Shown here: positions 32,480 to 34,631 of the stretch, piece after piece
Layout: each line of letters begins with the position of its first letter
Position numbering within the stretch: the first letter of the stretch is position 1
NCBI GenBank assembly: GCA_047921075.1
Contig: JBLRWS010000026.1
Span: 1-34,631, forward strand
Reading direction: 5' to 3'
Length of the DNA: 34,631 nucleotides
Origin: JBLRWS01 sp047921075
GTDB lineage: Bacteria > Bacteroidota > Rhodothermia > Balneolales > Balneolaceae
The notes under the pieces: model-generated
Databases searched by the model: none
What the model was told of the DNA's origin: nothing
Seen by the model: only the letters and a program-made list of their open reading frames with translations
Program-made: the position numbers and the translations under genes

Positions 32480-34631
32480 GTGAACACAATTCCAATTTTG
32501 ATAAAGAGCGATACTTTAATGACCCGGAGTATCGTAAGCAGATTATCGCACAGAGAAAAGCACAAAAAACATCCTCATCCGGTGGTGGCTCTTTCTTTTC
32601 CGGACGTGGACGCGCCATTGCTCTGTGGGCCGGCGGTGCATTTGTAGTGCTGGCACTGGCCGTAACCGGCTACGTAATTTATCTCTTCCAGGCACTTCCA
32701 TCCATCGAAGAACTTGAAAATCCCGAGACAGCCATCGCATCGGTTGTGAAAAGCCGCGACGGGGTAACTCTCGATCGCTATTTCATTGAAAACCGCACCT
32801 ATGTGCCGATCGACCGCATTTCGCCCAACGTGGTCAATGCGCTGGTGGCCACCGAAGACCATCGGTTTTTTACCCACTGGGGCATTGATGCCGAGCGGCT
32901 TGCCGGGCTGCCGTACTATTGGATTCAGGGTCGGTTTCAGGGAGGTTCTACAATTAGCCAACAGCTGGCCCGGAATCTCTATCGGAAGATTGGCCGCGAG
33001 GTGTCCATCACCCGAAAGCTCCGGGAGATGATTACAGCCATTCAGATTGAGCAGAACTATACCAAGCGCGAAATCATCGAGATGTACCTGAATACGGTTG
33101 AGTTTTCGAACAGTGCATTTGGTATCGAGTCGGCATCCCAAACACACTTTAATAAACCGGCCAGCGATTTAACCATTTCCGAGGCCGCCACGATGATCGG
33201 TCAATTGCGGGCCATCTACGCCTATAATCCGCGCCTGTTTGAAGAGCGGTCGCGCGCGCGCCGGAACGTGGTTCTGACACAGATGGAGAAGCACGGTTTT
33301 ATCACGCCGGAGATGTTTCAGGCAATCGCTCAGGAAGAGATTGTACTGAATTACCAGCCGCCGAGCCGGTCGGGCCGCGAAAGCCGCTATTTTGGAGAGT
33401 ACGTCCGCCAGCAGGTAATGCCGTGGATTGAAGAGAATGGATACGATCTCTACTCCGACGGGCTCACCATCTACACCACCATCGACTCGCACCTTCAGCG
33501 CTACGCCGACCGCGCGGTGCGGGAACGGCTTGAGGAGTTTCAGCCCATTTTTGAACGGGAATGGACCAGTCCCGGCGGCGACTATATGAATCGCCTGTGG
33601 GAGCAGCATCCCGATTTTCTGAAAAGCTTTATTCGCGACACCGACCGCTATAAAAATGCATTTCAGGAGTACGACACACGCTTCGAAGCCGTGGTATTTG
33701 ACAGCCTTTTAGCCGATACGGCATTTGTAAAGTCGGTGATGCGCGACCGCACGCGGCTGCAAGCCAGTTTTGTGGCGATTGATCCCCGCGATGGCAATGT
33801 ACTGGCCTGGGTTGGCGGAGCCGACTACGGGCGGCGGCAGTTCGACCACGTGCATCAGTCGCGCAAACAGGCCGGCTCCACCTTTAAGCCGTTTGTGTAT
33901 GCCGTAGCCATCGACAACGGATACATGCCGTACCATCGTTTTTCGAAGTACCCCGTTACCTTCATTGACCGGCAGGGTAATCGTTGGAATCCGCGCGATG
34001 CCAGTGTGCCCGACGGTCCGGAGATGGTGCCGCTGCGTGATGCGCTGGCCCGAAGTCTTAACAATCCCACCGTACGGCTGCTGCCTGAAATTGCCGGTGC
34101 ACCGGGTACAAACCGGCTGGAAGATCTGCAACCGGCAGCCCAAAAAATTATCGAGATGGCCTCCAATTTGGGTATCAATATGGAGGGCGCACCGCCCTAT
34201 CCTTCTATTGCTTTGGGCACGGCTGAGGTTTCTCTGCTGGAGTTGACCAGCGCTTACACGGCGTTCGCCAATCAGGGTGTGCATATCGACCCGATTGCAG
34301 TTACCCGCATAGAGGACAAAGAAGGAAACGTGTTGATTGAGTTCTTTCCCGAATATCAACAAGAAGCCATCAGTCCCGAAACGGCGTATTTGATGATTGA
34401 TATGATGCGCGGCGTGATTCGCGGGGGCGAGGGCTTCCACGGTACCGGTGTGCGGATGAGAAATGTATACGGAATTACACAAGACATTGCCGGTAAAACC
34501 GGTACTACCCAAAACAGTACCGACAACTGGTTTGTAGCGATGACGCCGCATCTGGTCATGGGCTCCTGGGTTGGCGGCGATGACCGTCGCATCCGCTTCC
34601 CGACCGACCGGCCGGGCAGTATTGGCCAGGG
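32476..34631 (+). CDS. Class A penicillin-binding protein (PBP1A), C-terminus beyond window
   Basis: 718 complete codons are visible; the gene runs off the right edge. A bifunctional peptidoglycan glycosyltransferase and transpeptidase, anchored in the inner membrane. Seen: a cytoplasmic tail with a Gly/Ser-rich patch (1-45), one transmembrane helix (46-70), the GT51 domain with catalytic E127 in ATEDHRFFTHWGID and GGSTISQQLARNLY, then the transpeptidase domain with S468-T-F-K (QAGSTFKPF), S527-L-N and K674-T-G-T. Between them a linker and insertion (about 350-430) typical of Bacteroidota PBP1A. The ATG overlaps the lpxH-like stop by 4 bp, so lipid A and cell-wall genes are translated together. 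Confidence 0.96.
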   Translation, partial: MSEHNSNFDKERYFNDPEYRKQIIAQRKAQKTSSSGGGSFFSGRGRAIALWAGGAFVVLALAVTGYVIYLFQALPSIEELENPETAIASVVKSRDGVTLDRYFIENRTYVPIDRISPNVVNALVATEDHRFFTHWGIDAERLAGLPYYWIQGRFQGGSTISQQLARNLYRKIGREVSITRKLREMITAIQIEQNYTKREIIEMYLNTVEFSNSAFGIESASQTHFNKPASDLTISEAATMIGQLRAIYAYNPRLFEERSRARRNVVLTQMEKHGFITPEMFQAIAQEEIVLNYQPPSRSGRESRYFGEYVRQQVMPWIEENGYDLYSDGLTIYTTIDSHLQRYADRAVRERLEEFQPIFEREWTSPGGDYMNRLWEQHPDFLKSFIRDTDRYKNAFQEYDTRFEAVVFDSLLADTAFVKSVMRDRTRLQASFVAIDPRDGNVLAWVGGADYGRRQFDHVHQSRKQAGSTFKPFVYAVAIDNGYMPYHRFSKYPVTFIDRQGNRWNPRDASVPDGPEMVPLRDALARSLNNPTVRLLPEIAGAPGTNRLEDLQPAAQKIIEMASNLGINMEGAPPYPSIALGTAEVSLLELTSAYTAFANQGVHIDPIAVTRIEDKEGNVLIEFFPEYQQEAISPETAYLMIDMMRGVIRGGEGFHGTGVRMRNVYGITQDIAGKTGTTQNSTDNWFVAMTPHLVMGSWVGGDDRRIRFPTDRPGSIGQ

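Noticed and set aside
1..34631. tRNA, rRNA, CRISPR arrays, insertion sequences, attachment sites
   Set aside because: I looked through the gaps (all under about 190 bp) and saw no cloverleaf-like, repeat-spacer or transposase signals.

Overview
The window reads as core chromosome of a Gram-negative bacterium from the Bacteroidota/Rhodothermota/Balneolota side of the tree. My best guess is a Balneolaceae- or Rhodothermaceae-like organism, inferred from family types only. The clues are a complete RecBCD set, a long cluster running from pfkA and pgi through the fatty-acid genes to rnc, thyA and folA, an LpxH-like lipid A enzyme, a Bacteroidota-style PBP1A, secreted proteins with a carboxypeptidase-regulatory-like fold, few clear Shine-Dalgarno sequences, and base composition near 50% GC. 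Nearly every base is coding. No gap between genes exceeds about 190 bp, and I see no tRNA, rRNA, insertion sequence, prophage or CRISPR array.

Layout: (1) 1-8492, minus strand: recC, recB and recD are translationally coupled, followed by the 5' end of a probable lysS. A 100-N assembly gap lies in the part of recB that should encode the nuclease core. (2) 8595-9962, plus: one secreted protein of unknown function. (3) 9982-11090, minus: a ParA ATPase followed by a small ribbon-helix-helix protein in place of ParB. (4) 11281-15388, plus: a YciA-like thioesterase overlapping an Hpt protein, then an OmpR-type regulator overlapping its sensor kinase, then galE. (5) 15393-16469, minus: an M42 aminopeptidase. 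(6) 16615-18313, plus: a hotdog thioesterase overlapping a SAMHD1-like HD phosphohydrolase. (7) 18319-30599, minus: fifteen co-directional genes, in transcription order pfkA, pgi, deoxynucleoside kinase, yceD, rpmF, plsX, fabH, fabD, fabG, acpP, fabF, rnc, thyA, folA and a PAS-HisKA-receiver protein with no ATPase domain. (8) 30709-34631, plus: a long-chain polyprenyl diphosphate synthase, an LpxH-like phosphoesterase and a PBP1A that runs off the end.

Functionally the window links envelope building (fatty-acid initiation and elongation, phosphatidate entry, polyprenyl carrier, lipid A, peptidoglycan), nucleotide supply (thymidylate synthase, DHFR, deoxynucleoside kinase, HD dNTPase-like protein), upper glycolysis and double-strand-break repair. 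I found no convincing wholly new system. The best leads are the kinase-like protein without a catalytic ATPase domain together with a nearby orphan Hpt protein, the ParA/RHH pair with operator-like repeats at its promoter, and the recB assembly gap.
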